This document shows, piece by piece, positions 44,224-52,878 of a stretch of DNA of 64,000 nucleotides. A program made the translations under genes and the position numbers. The stretch covers positions 98,657 through 162,656 of the forward strand of contig NZ_MCVI01000014.1 in the NCBI RefSeq assembly GCF_002873135.1, written 5' to 3'. Positions within the stretch are counted from its first letter, which is position 1. The number at the start of each line of letters is the position of its first letter. This stretch comes from Shewanella sp. 10N.286.48.A6 (GTDB taxonomy: Bacteria > Pseudomonadota > Gammaproteobacteria > Enterobacterales > Shewanellaceae). Below the pieces are notes generated by a model. That model was not told where the DNA came from and ran no database searches. It saw nothing but the letters and a program-made list of their open reading frames with translations.

Positions 44224-44718
44224 CTATGCTTTCATGACTTTCTCGCCACGGGCAAGACCTACAACGCCTGAGCGAGAAACTTCAATTACCTTTGTGACTT
44301 CAGCAAGCGCGCTGATGAAGGCATCTATTTTTTCGCTGGTACCGGCCATTTGAATGGTATACAAGCTGGCGGTGACATCCACTATTTGACCACGGAAGAT
44401 ATCAGCAGTGCGTTTGACTTCTTCACGCATCTCTCCTTGGGCTTTAACTTTGACCAATGCCAGTTCTCGCTCAATATGGGCATTTTCAGTTATGTTAGAG
44501 ACTTTTAAAATATCAATTAACTTATGAAGTTGCTTTTCAATTTGTTCGTGAACATCAGCTTCAGCATTCACCGTAATATTAAGGCGTGACAGGGTGGTGT
44601 CTTCTGTTGGCGCAACGGTTAAGCTTTCGATGTTGTAGCCACGCTGAGAAAACAGTCCAACCACACGAGACAATGCCCCTGGTTGGTTTTCTAATAATAC
44701 AGAAATAATACGACGCAT
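44224..44718 (-). CDS. ilvH: Acetolactate synthase III small (regulatory) subunit
   Basis: IlvH binds valine and activates and feedback-regulates the catalytic subunit in branched-chain amino acid synthesis. The ACT domain opens the protein (RRIISVLLENQPGALSRVVGLFSQRGYNIESLTV), the valine-site hallmark, followed by the C-terminal ferredoxin-like domain. Length, 164 residues, is exactly as in E. coli. Its ATG overlaps the ilvI stop by one base (TAATG), so the pair is translationally coupled. A strong terminator follows. Confidence 0.97.
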   Translation of the reverse strand: MRRIISVLLENQPGALSRVVGLFSQRGYNIESLTVAPTEDTTLSRLNITVNAEADVHEQIEKQLHKLIDILKVSNITENAHIERELALVKVKAQGEMREEVKRTADIFRGQIVDVTASLYTIQMAGTSEKIDAFISALAEVTKVIEVSRSGVVGLARGEKVMKA

Positions 44719-46436
44719 TAGCTTCTCTCCGTTTTACTTAACCACATATCTTTCATTGCTTCTCCACGGATCAACATTGGATAAACATGCTCTGTTTCAT
44801 CAACGCTAATATCAACAAAGACTAACTTGTCTTTCATTGCCAATGCTTCAGCTAACTTTGACTCTAATTCGTTAGGATCACTAATCGTCATGCCAACATG
44901 GCCATAAGCTTCAGCGATTTTGGCAAAATTAGGCACTGAATCCATATAAGAGTGTGAATGACGACCTGAATAAATCATGTCTTGCCATTGCTTAACCATA
45001 CCTAAGAAACGGTTATTCAAATTAATGATTTTTACTGGGGTGTCATATTGCAGCGCAGTTGAAAGTTCTTGAATATTCATTTGGATTGAACCATCACCCG
45101 TAACACACACTACGGTTTCATCTGGCATCGCCATTTTTACGCCCATGGCAGCAGGTAAACCAAAGCCCATGGTGCCAAGCCCGCCTGAGTTAATCCAACG
45201 GCGTGGCTTATCAAATGGATAGTAAAGCGCGGCAAACATTTGGTGCTGACCCACATCAGAGGTGACGTAGGCATCGCCATTGGTTAATTTATGCAGTGTT
45301 TCGATCACTTGCTGTGGCTTTATGCGATTACTTGATTTGTCATAGGCTAAACAATTTTTTTCGCGCCATTGATTAATCTCAACCCACCAAGCATCAAGCG
45401 CTTCGCTGTCGTTGGTTTTTTCGGTGTCATCAAGTAAAGCTAACATGCTATCGAGGATATTTTCAGCAGAGCCAACAATCGGTATATCCACTCGTATGGT
45501 TTTAGAAATAGATGCCGGATCAATATCGATATGCAAAATGGTGGCATTAGGGCAATATTTTTCTACATTATTGGTGGTACGGTCATCAAAACGCACCCCA
45601 ATACCAAAAATTAAGTCACAGTTGTGCATCGCCATATTAGCTTCATATAAACCGTGCATGCCTAACATACCTAAGCATTGTGGGTGAGTGCCAGGGAATG
45701 CGCCTAAGCCCATTAAGGTATTAATGACTGGAATATTGAGCTTTTCAGCTAGGCGAATAATTTGTTGGTCGCAACCTGAAATAATAGCGCCGCCGCCCAC
45801 ATATAACACAGGTTTTTTAGCCGATAACAGCGCTTGTAATCCACGGCGTATCTGACCTTTGTGGCCTGCGGTTGTCGGATTGTAAGAGCGCATATTAACG
45901 CTTTCAGGGTAAATGTATTCGTGCAGGACTTCAGGGTTTAAGCAATCTTTTGGTAAATCAACTACGACAGGGCCAGGTCTACCGGTTGCTGCAATATAAA
46001 AAGCTTTTTTGATGATTTCGGGGATTTCACGGGGATCTTTAACTAAAAAGCTATGTTTGACAATAGGGCGTGAGATCCCAATCATGTCACATTCTTGGAA
46101 AGCATCATTACCAATCAAATTACTCGGAACTTGGCCTGATAAAACCACTAAAGGAATAGAGTCCATGTAGGCGGTAGCAATACCGGTAATGGCGTTAGTA
46201 GCACCAGGACCAGAGGTTACCAGTACGACACCCACATCACCGGTGGCGCGGGCATAACCATCAGCCATATGCACAGCTGCTTGTTCATGTCTTACTAGGA
46301 TATGCTCTACGCCAGAATCTTTGTGCAGCGCATCGTAGATGTCGAGTACTGAGCCACCTGGGTAGCCGAAAATGTGTTTTACGCCTTCATCGATTAACGA
46401 GCGCACTATCATGCTGGCGCCGGATAATTTTTCCAT
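44718..46436 (-). CDS. ilvI: Acetolactate synthase III large subunit
   Basis: IlvI is the catalytic ThDP/FAD subunit that joins two pyruvates, or pyruvate and 2-oxobutyrate, in valine, leucine and isoleucine synthesis. The ThDP-site Glu is in [17 protein letters not shown] (Glu51), and the ThDP-binding motif [12 protein letters not shown] is near residue 440. The FAD domain lies between. Length, 572 residues, is normal. Upstream are about 410 bp without a leader-peptide attenuator that I could find, unlike the ilvBN/ilvGMEDA type; Lrp control, known for ilvIH in E. coli, remains possible. Confidence 0.97.
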   Translation of the reverse strand: MEKLSGASMIVRSLIDEGVKHIFGYPGGSVLDIYDALHKDSGVEHILVRHEQAAVHMADGYARATGDVGVVLVTSGPGATNAITGIATAYMDSIPLVVLSGQVPSNLIGNDAFQECDMIGISRPIVKHSFLVKDPREIPEIIKKAFYIAATGRPGPVVVDLPKDCLNPEVLHEYIYPESVNMRSYNPTTAGHKGQIRRGLQALLSAKKPVLYVGGGAIISGCDQQIIRLAEKLNIPVINTLMGLGAFPGTHPQCLGMLGMHGLYEANMAMHNCDLIFGIGVRFDDRTTNNVEKYCPNATILHIDIDPASISKTIRVDIPIVGSAENILDSMLALLDDTEKTNDSEALDAWWVEINQWREKNCLAYDKSSNRIKPQQVIETLHKLTNGDAYVTSDVGQHQMFAALYYPFDKPRRWINSGGLGTMGFGLPAAMGVKMAMPDETVVCVTGDGSIQMNIQELSTALQYDTPVKIINLNNRFLGMVKQWQDMIYSGRHSHSYMDSVPNFAKIAEAYGHVGMTISDPNELESKLAEALAMKDKLVFVDISVDETEHVYPMLIRGEAMKDMWLSKTERS

Positions 46437-46848
46437 TGCTAAATCCTCTTAAGTTACCGTTATGGTAAACAGTATCTTGCTACAACGACGGTAATCGTTC
46501 TAAAAATAAGCCCGAACGGTAATTCGAACTCGCTTATCTACGCAGTAGAAAACCGCCTCAGATAATTTGACTAAATATGTATCTTGCTGATTTCCAAGAT
46601 ACCTTCATCATATTTATTTTTGAGCACGATACAAGTGTCTTGTTGAAATAAAGTAATTTAGGTGAAAGTATTTCATGATTGTTTAAGATAAATGACAATT
46701 AGGCGTTTTAAATTAATTAAAAAGCGTGAAAACTGCAGAAACTTGAATTAAAGCGAGTATATTACGCTTGCTTGTATCGTGTTGTTTTTCGGACAGGTAT
46801 TTGCTGAGTTTAAGGTGATTTGATTAAAAATGTTTAAATAGGAAATGT
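46437..46848. other. Divergent regulatory interval, ilvI and LysE-type gene
   Basis: About 410 bp hold the promoters of both divergent genes. No coding leader peptide rich in Val/Leu/Ile is seen before ilvI. No clear operator can be named. Confidence 0.45.
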
Positions 46849-47454
46849 ATGGACCCATCTGTTGTCATGTTGATGCTATCGGCCGCACTATTTTGCGCTA
46901 CCATGACGGGTACGCCAGGGCCTAATAATGTGCTATTGGCTAACTCAGGTGCTAATTTTGGTGTTAAACAAACCGTACCGCATATGATTGGGATCCGTTT
47001 AGGCCAAACCAGTTTGCATGTGGCTATGTTATTGGGGTTAGGGTCTTTATTTGAGTCATGGCCGCTACTGCATCAGATGTTAAAATATGCATCCATTGGC
47101 TATTTGATCTATCTCGCGGTCAAAATAGCCACGCAACATGGACGCAATCAAGCCAGCGAAAGGGCTAAGCCGATAACCTTAGTTGAAGCGGCCTTTTTCC
47201 AATGGATAAACCCTAAAACATGGATGGCTTCAATTAGCTTATTAAGCGCATTTACTATTAGTGGTGATTTATATTGGACAACGGCAATTGGTGGGGTGCT
47301 GGTATTCAATATTGTAGGGCTACCAATGTCATTGCTTTGGGTACTGATAGGCTCTTCTATCAGTCAGAAGTTAAACACACCTATTCGTCAGCGAAATTTT
47401 AATTGGTTGATGGCGGCGATGTTACTAAGCACATTACCTATGGTGTTAGTGTGA
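46849..47454 (+). CDS. LysE/RhtB family amino-acid exporter
   Basis: The 201-residue inner-membrane protein has about six hydrophobic segments. The N-terminal hallmark TPGPNN (TGTPGPNNVLLANSGANFG) is the LysE/RhtB signature. Further features are the conserved NPKTW (FFQWINPKTWMASIS) and a C-terminal hydrophobic pair. The family exports basic or neutral amino acids or related compounds, but the substrate is not predictable. It is monocistronic with its own terminator. Confidence 0.93.
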   Translation: MDPSVVMLMLSAALFCATMTGTPGPNNVLLANSGANFGVKQTVPHMIGIRLGQTSLHVAMLLGLGSLFESWPLLHQMLKYASIGYLIYLAVKIATQHGRNQASERAKPITLVEAAFFQWINPKTWMASISLLSAFTISGDLYWTTAIGGVLVFNIVGLPMSLLWVLIGSSISQKLNTPIRQRNFNWLMAAMLLSTLPMVLV

Positions 47455-47458
47455 ATTT

Positions 47459-47482
47459 AAACGGCTCTTTATGAGCCGTTTT
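47459..47482 (+). terminator. Terminator after the LysE-type gene
   Basis: AAACGGCTC (47459-47467) and GAGCCGTTT (47473-47481) pair around TTTAT, ending in T4. It may serve the convergent exporter gene too. Confidence 0.88.
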
Positions 47483-47507
47483 ATTACAAGTTCAAGCCGC
47501 TAGATGA

Positions 47508-48719
47508 TTAGTTTCTTGGCTGGGTACGTTGAAACAATAAACAACCCATTACCAGCATTACTGATAACAACATCATCGCCGAAAATGGCACTGCGGTGCC
47601 AGTATAAAAGAAAGCCAATAAAGGGCCAGCTAATGAGCCAAAGCCAAATCTCAGAGTGCCAATTACAGCCGTTGCAGTACCGGTTTCTTGTTTAAATTTC
47701 ATCAACACAATGGCATCGGCATTAACTGACATCACTCCTAAACAGCCCATTAATGGGATCAGCATGGCGACAGTAAAGTGGTAACTCAAGCCTAAAAGAT
47801 TCACCAGCAACAAACCTGCGGCTGCTAAGGTGGCAAACACGGTTGCAGCAAACAGCATTCTGTTTGAGCCAAAACGCCCGACAATTCGAGAGTTTAAAAT
47901 GTTCGCCAACATCAGAGCGCCGACATTAGTACTGAATAATATTGAAAATAAGGTTTTATCTAAATCAAAGACTTCCATATAAATGAAAGGCGAAGCTGTT
48001 AAATAACAGAAAAACGCAAAGGAAGTCAGTACTCCGCAACTAATATTGAGTTTCACACCTTGGCGGCTCAGCACGGTTTTATAGGCGTTTAAAAAAGACT
48101 TATTACTGCGGGCATCTTTTGCTTTGTCGCTGGGCATTTTTAATTTAAAAATAACCAACAAAAGCAAAAATATAGCATAACAACTTTGGCTTAAAAAGAT
48201 TAACGGCCATTCACCCACTTCTAAAATTAAACTGCCTACACTGGGCGCAAGTAACGGCGCTAACATCATTATTAAGCTGACGTAAGACATTCCTTTGGCA
48301 GTATTGTCACCATAAACTTCCTTAATATAACCAGGTACCACAACCGTGGCAGCTGCGCCAATAAATGCTTGGGAAAAACGCAGCGCTAAAAATAACTCAA
48401 TATTAGCGGTGATAGAAATAAAGAAACTGATTAAGGTAAACCCACTTAAGCCAAAAATGACCAAGGGCCTACGGCCAAAGCGATCAGCAAGCGGGCCAAA
48501 AGTGAGCATCCCTAGCGCGTAGCCCGCAAGGTAAATACTTAACGATTGCTGCACTGTGGTGACATGGGTTGAATAGCTGTCAGCAATGGCAGACATTGCT
48601 GGTAAATACATATCGATGGCTAATGGGGTGATGGCCACAATCGCAGCCAGCATCGGAATAAGCATGGCAAGGTTTGGGGAGTTCTGCGCCGAGGTCACAG
48701 AAGGAGAATTAGAAGACAT
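47508..48719 (-). CDS. Bcr/CflA family MFS drug exporter
   Basis: This 403-residue inner-membrane protein has the 12-segment MFS layout of the Bcr/CflA branch: ITPLAIDMYLPAM in helix 1, GPLADRFGRRPLVIFG in the 2-3 loop (motif A), and the motif-C-like helix. Family members extrude drugs such as bicyclomycin or chloramphenicol by proton antiport, and some move sulfonamides or cysteine-linked compounds. The actual substrate is unknown. The gene is alone and convergent with the LysE-type gene. Confidence 0.92.
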   Translation of the reverse strand: MSSNSPSVTSAQNSPNLAMLIPMLAAIVAITPLAIDMYLPAMSAIADSYSTHVTTVQQSLSIYLAGYALGMLTFGPLADRFGRRPLVIFGLSGFTLISFFISITANIELFLALRFSQAFIGAAATVVVPGYIKEVYGDNTAKGMSYVSLIMMLAPLLAPSVGSLILEVGEWPLIFLSQSCYAIFLLLLVIFKLKMPSDKAKDARSNKSFLNAYKTVLSRQGVKLNISCGVLTSFAFFCYLTASPFIYMEVFDLDKTLFSILFSTNVGALMLANILNSRIVGRFGSNRMLFAATVFATLAAAGLLLVNLLGLSYHFTVAMLIPLMGCLGVMSVNADAIVLMKFKQETGTATAVIGTLRFGFGSLAGPLLAFFYTGTAVPFSAMMLLSVMLVMGCLLFQRTQPRN

Positions 48720-48983
48720 GCTGACAAAAACCTCATTGGATAGACATAAAATAGGATCAAATCGAAGAATTTTATAGGAAAGAGAGTACGAAATTCTGGC
48801 AAAATTTTACCATGAAAAAGGTGATCAGCATCGAAAAATATCAGGAATTAAGTGTATTTTAATCTTTACTAAATCAGACTATTGAGGCTTAACATTAAAG
48901 TAACATTGTTGTCGTTTTAGTGTCATCGAACTTGAGTAGCTTAGCGCCCAACTTTGCAACAATTACTTAATAGAGACTAAAGC

Positions 48984-50879
48984 ATGAAAACGAAAATTTT
49001 TCCGTTAACCACACTTTTGCCGTTAACCACAGTAATGTCAATGATGCTGCTAGCAGGCTGTAATGGTGATGATGGTCTTAATGGCGTTCAAGGTGTTGAT
49101 GGTACGAATGGTTTAAGCTCGTTAATCTCAATCACTGAATTAACTGCTGGCAATAGCCAGTGTCCATTTGGTGGTCAACAGATCGACACGGGGATTGATG
49201 TAAACATAAATGGTGTTTTAGACACAGATGAAGTGCTTGCTGGCCAAACTCAAATACTATGTGCTGAAGCTCAAGGTCAATTGCAGTTAGGGCTAATCGG
49301 TCGTTATGAATCAGGAATTTATGGCCAAAGCGCAGCAGAAATTGTTGACTTTCATCAGGCTAGCAACAGCGTATATGTAGTTAATGCACAAAGTGGCATG
49401 TTAGATGTCCTAGACTTATCTTCGTTAGCAAGGGTTAATTCAGATGACATAACGGCGATAACATTAAACAACCTCACTAAAACCTTAAGTGTAAACGTTG
49501 CTGAAGATGCTGAAATTAATGATTTAGGCAGCGTCAACAGTGTCAGTATTTATGGCGACTTATTAGCCGCCGCCGTTGAGAGAGCTGATAGTGCCGGCAA
49601 TGCGACCCAAGGCAAGGGTATCGTTGCATTTTATCAATTATCAGCCACTGCAGAGCCTGAATTTATTAAGGCCGTAGAAGTAGGGGCATTACCGGATAAT
49701 GTGGTTTTTACCCATGATGGTGCCAAACTGGTTATAGCAAATGAAGGTGAGCCAAACTCTGATTATAGCGTTGATCCAGAAGGTACTATTGCGTTGATAG
49801 AGATTACCGATGGTTTGCCAGCAGATACTGCTACTTTGATTGATTTTAATGAATTTAATCTAGGTGAAGCTCGCCATAATGAGCTTAGTAATATGATTAA
49901 GATTAATGGACCAAACGCTTCAGTTTCACAGGATCTTGAGCCTGAGTATATTGCAGTGTCCAAAGATAATCAGTTTGCTTATGTCAGCTTACAAGAAAAC
50001 AATGCTATCGCAGTGATTAACTTAGAGAATAATACCGTCGAAGCCATTAATGCTTTAGGCCTTAAAGATTACGGTAAAGCAGGTAATGAGCTTGATGCCA
50101 GCGACAAAGATGATGCCATTAATATCGTTAATTATGCTGGTGTCTATGGGATGTATCAGCCTGACACTATCGCCAGTTATCAATGGCATGGACAAGACTT
50201 TATTGTCACAGCCAATGAAGGTGATGCTCGTGATTATGATGGTTTTTCTGAAGAAGCCCGCGCCGATGATTTGATTTTAGACTCAAGCCACCCGCAAATA
50301 TTAGCCGCCCAAGATAAAACTCAATTAGGCCGATTAAAGGTTACCACTAGCATGGGTGATGATGATAATGACGGCGATTTTGATAAAATTGTATCTTATG
50401 GTGGCCGCTCATTTTCTATCTGGAGTCATGCTGGTCAATTAGTCTTTGATAGTGGTAATGACTTTGAGAGGATTACCGCAGCAGTGCTAGGTGAAAACTT
50501 CAACAATCATAATGAAGAAAGCAAAGGCGATAGTCGCAGTGATGATAAAGGTCCTGAGCCTGAAGCGCTAGCGATAGGTAGAATCGGTGATAAAAATTAT
50601 GCTTTCATCGGCTTAGAGCGTACATCTGGGATAATGATTTACGATATTACTAATCCTTTTGACGTCAGTTTTATTGACTATGTGGTGAACCGTGATTTTG
50701 ATATTGACTTTGAAATAGACGGCGAAACCATGAGTGGGCAACCTGAGCTTGTGGGTGATTTAGGCCCAGAAGGGATGAAATTTATTCTAGCTGAGGATAG
50801 CCCTACAGGTTTGCCATTATTAATTATTGGCAATGAAGTAAGCGGCAGCACCAGTGTTTATCAAATAAGTTTTAATTAG
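48984..50879 (+). CDS. Choice-of-anchor I family lipoprotein
   Basis: The 631-residue protein is exported with a lipoprotein signal (lipobox LLAGC, Cys26). A short Gly/Asn-rich segment and a Cys-containing N-terminal domain (ITELTAGNSQCPFGGQQIDTGIDVNINGVLD, DUF7151-like) follow. The main part, from about residue 110, is a beta-propeller-like choice-of-anchor I domain: repeats such as VFTHDGAKLVIANEGEPNSDY, YIAVSKDNQFAYVSLQENNAIAVIN and FIVTANEGDARDYDGF. The acidic, Asp-rich loops suggest calcium. Relatives are often annotated with phosphatase or esterase-like names, without proof. It ends in a terminator. Confidence 0.85.
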   Translation: MKTKIFPLTTLLPLTTVMSMMLLAGCNGDDGLNGVQGVDGTNGLSSLISITELTAGNSQCPFGGQQIDTGIDVNINGVLDTDEVLAGQTQILCAEAQGQLQLGLIGRYESGIYGQSAAEIVDFHQASNSVYVVNAQSGMLDVLDLSSLARVNSDDITAITLNNLTKTLSVNVAEDAEINDLGSVNSVSIYGDLLAAAVERADSAGNATQGKGIVAFYQLSATAEPEFIKAVEVGALPDNVVFTHDGAKLVIANEGEPNSDYSVDPEGTIALIEITDGLPADTATLIDFNEFNLGEARHNELSNMIKINGPNASVSQDLEPEYIAVSKDNQFAYVSLQENNAIAVINLENNTVEAINALGLKDYGKAGNELDASDKDDAINIVNYAGVYGMYQPDTIASYQWHGQDFIVTANEGDARDYDGFSEEARADDLILDSSHPQILAAQDKTQLGRLKVTTSMGDDDNDGDFDKIVSYGGRSFSIWSHAGQLVFDSGNDFERITAAVLGENFNNHNEESKGDSRSDDKGPEPEALAIGRIGDKNYAFIGLERTSGIMIYDITNPFDVSFIDYVVNRDFDIDFEIDGETMSGQPELVGDLGPEGMKFILAEDSPTGLPLLIIGNEVSGSTSVYQISFN

Positions 50880-50942
50880 CACAAAATAAGCTAAATCCAT
50901 CGTTACACTCGAGCAGCAATCTTGACTCAGAACACTTACTCC

Positions 50943-50974
50943 AAAGACCAATATCAATTGATATTGGTCTTTTT
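50943..50974 (+). terminator. Terminator after the choice-of-anchor I gene
   Basis: AGACCAATATC (50945-50955) and GATATTGGTCT (50960-50970) form an 11-bp stem around AATT, followed by T4 and more T. Confidence 0.9.
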
Positions 50975-51102
50975 GGTTTTTTGGTTCGTATGAGACAAGA
51001 CATTATTGTTGTTTTTAATAGCAAAAAGGTGATTTTATTCTGATCTAGATCATGTATTCTGTCATTGTTTGATCAAGTTAACTATTTATCTAGGAGCACT
51101 CA

Positions 51103-51741
51103 ATGGCATACGCAGACAGTCATACTTTTTTAATGGGTGAACATGTCATTTTAGAGCCGTTAACACTCGAGCATGTGCCAGCGCTAAGTCTTGCAGCTGC
51201 TGATGGCAACTTATGGGAGCTTTGGTATACCTCGGTTCCCCATGCCAATGATATGAAAGCTTATGTTGAAAAAGCCATAGCCCAAGAACAACTTGGCGAA
51301 GCATTGGCTTTTGCCGTGCGGGACAAAACCTCAGGTGAGGTGATCGGTAGCACCCGTATCTGCCAATGGGATCAACCTAATCGTCGCTTAGAAATTGGCT
51401 ACACTTGGTATGCAAAACGTGCCCAGCGCACCGGTGTTAACACCGAAACCAAATTGTTATTACTCGATTATGCGTTTTCAACCTTGGATGTCATGGCGGT
51501 GGAATTTCGCACCCATTGGCACAATCAAGCATCAAGGCAGGCAATTACGCGTCTTGGGGCTAAGCAAGATGGGGTGTTAAGAAACCATAAACTTTTGAAA
51601 GATGGCACAGTCAGAGACACAGTTGTTTACTCCATTATTGATTCAGAATGGCCAACGGTTAAGCAGCATTTAAAGCATCGTTTAGCTCATTACCAACAAC
51701 AATTTAGCAATAGCATTGCGCACTCAGAAATTAATTACTAA
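51103..51741 (+). CDS. GNAT family N-acetyltransferase, RimJ/RimL-like
   Basis: This 212-residue acetyltransferase has the RimL-like pattern: VILEPLTLEHVPALS, the acetyl-CoA site near IGSTRICQWDQPNRRLEIGYTWYAKRAQRTGVNTETK, and the C-terminal VEFRTHWHNQASRQAITRLGAKQDGVLRNHKLLKDGTVRDTVVYSII. Such enzymes acetylate N-terminal or small-molecule amines; the substrate is not certain. A ribosome site with AGGAG precedes the ATG. A small periplasmic protein gene follows 14 bp later. Confidence 0.9.
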   Translation: MAYADSHTFLMGEHVILEPLTLEHVPALSLAAADGNLWELWYTSVPHANDMKAYVEKAIAQEQLGEALAFAVRDKTSGEVIGSTRICQWDQPNRRLEIGYTWYAKRAQRTGVNTETKLLLLDYAFSTLDVMAVEFRTHWHNQASRQAITRLGAKQDGVLRNHKLLKDGTVRDTVVYSIIDSEWPTVKQHLKHRLAHYQQQFSNSIAHSEINY

Positions 51742-51754
51742 GAAAGGATACAGT

Positions 51755-52162
51755 ATGTTTAAAAAAGGATATCAGTTCGCCGCTGCGATCACGTTAGTTG
51801 CCACTAGCTTAAGCGTACAGGCGCAAGATAAAGCTGAAGCCGCATTTACTAATGAATTAGTCCAATGTGCCGCATATTATCAAATTAGCTCTAGCATGAT
51901 TATGGGTATGAATGCGCCGCAGATGAAACCGGTTGGTGAAAGATTGAAAACATCAGCAGTTGAAGCTGAAAAATTAGCCGCGGGCTACTTAAGTGCCGAA
52001 AAGGCGGCTAAAGCGGTCACAGAAGCGAAAAACCAGCAGCTTGCCAGTTTACAAGGCCAAAGCGGCTTAGGTCCGTTAATGAATAAATACAAAGAAGTGT
52101 GTAAAAAAGCGGTGTTAGACCCTAAGGCGCGTCTCGATTACTGGGCAATGGTGACTATGTAA
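51755..52162 (+). CDS. Small periplasmic protein, 135 aa, unknown
   Basis: The first 24 residues are a signal peptide ending in VQAQD, so the product is periplasmic. The mature part is helical with two Cys (VQCAAYYQISSSMIMG and KEVCKKAVLD), which could form a disulfide. The start at 51755 follows AAAGGA. It lies 14 bp after the acetyltransferase gene and is probably cotranscribed. I do not recognise a family, and it may be Shewanella-specific. Confidence 0.8.
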   Translation: MFKKGYQFAAAITLVATSLSVQAQDKAEAAFTNELVQCAAYYQISSSMIMGMNAPQMKPVGERLKTSAVEAEKLAAGYLSAEKAAKAVTEAKNQQLASLQGQSGLGPLMNKYKEVCKKAVLDPKARLDYWAMVTM

Positions 52163-52318
52163 TTTTAAGTTTGCGGCGCGCCAAGGTATTTTAAACCAAG
52201 GCGTGTTAGTTTTGTTAAAGTCTGAGCTAGTACATATAATGCAATTATCCCTCATGCAGTTAATTCTCATACCAAGCTCCAAGCCATAATCGATCGACTG
52301 AAATCGGTATTTAGTCAT

Positions 52319-52651
52319 TTATTTTTGAGTCCATTTCCCTTTAGCTGTTTGGATAAAATGACTTTTTCTGGCTGCGGCAATGGCTTTTTGCGCGGCTCTT
52401 GCAGCGACATCTTCAGTGGATAATTTATTCTTTTTGGCAATTTTTTGATAATGTAGCTTTCGCTTACTATTTACCTCAGTTATTAATGTTTTTGCGTCGT
52501 TATCATTGACCACCAAACCAAGATAACCATTAGTTTGCTCACCAACTAATCCTTGGTCTTTAGCTTGTTGCAATGTCAACGCAGCTACATTTGAACTCAG
52601 TGTTAACCCTAGAAGTAACGTTAAAACTAAAGCCATGATTTTTGTGTTCAT
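52319..52651 (-). CDS. ydbL: YdbL family periplasmic protein (DUF1318)
   Basis: The 110-residue protein has a signal peptide ending near ALA at about residue 24 and a DUF1318 domain (LTLQQAKDQGLVGEQTNGYLGLVV). In E. coli ydbL forms an operon with ydbH and ynbE, which is the same order here. YdbL is thought to support the YdbH/YnbE system. Downstream there is no clear terminator before 52162. Position and length support the call. Confidence 0.92.
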   Translation of the reverse strand: MNTKIMALVLTLLLGLTLSSNVAALTLQQAKDQGLVGEQTNGYLGLVVNDNDAKTLITEVNSKRKLHYQKIAKKNKLSTEDVAARAAQKAIAAARKSHFIQTAKGKWTQK

Positions 52652-52668
52652 TATTGCTTCCTTATTGA

Positions 52669-52866
52669 TTAAAACAGCTCATCATCTTCTAAAAGAATAT
52701 CGAGCTCTTTATCGATTTTTATAATGATTTCATGCTCAATTTTTACATTAAGATTAATGACAATAGGCTTATCTGGTGGCTCAATTTTAACGGTTGGGGT
52801 ACAGGCGCCTATCAGCAGTACTGATGCGGCAATAAGAAATATTCGGTAAATCGACTGAGTGTTCAC
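52669..52866 (-). CDS. ynbE: Lipoprotein YnbE
   Basis: The 65-residue protein is a small outer-membrane lipoprotein with lipobox IGAC (Cys22), followed by a strongly beta-prone, acidic tail (IVINLNVKIEHEIIIKI). In E. coli, YnbE pairs with the C-terminus of YdbH and extends its lipid-transport bridge at the outer membrane. The genes ydbH, ynbE and ydbL are spaced by 12 and 17 bp, so this is one operon. Confidence 0.93.
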   Translation of the reverse strand: MNTQSIYRIFLIAASVLLIGACTPTVKIEPPDKPIVINLNVKIEHEIIIKIDKELDILLEDDELF

Positions 52867-52878
52867 AAAGGTGTCCTT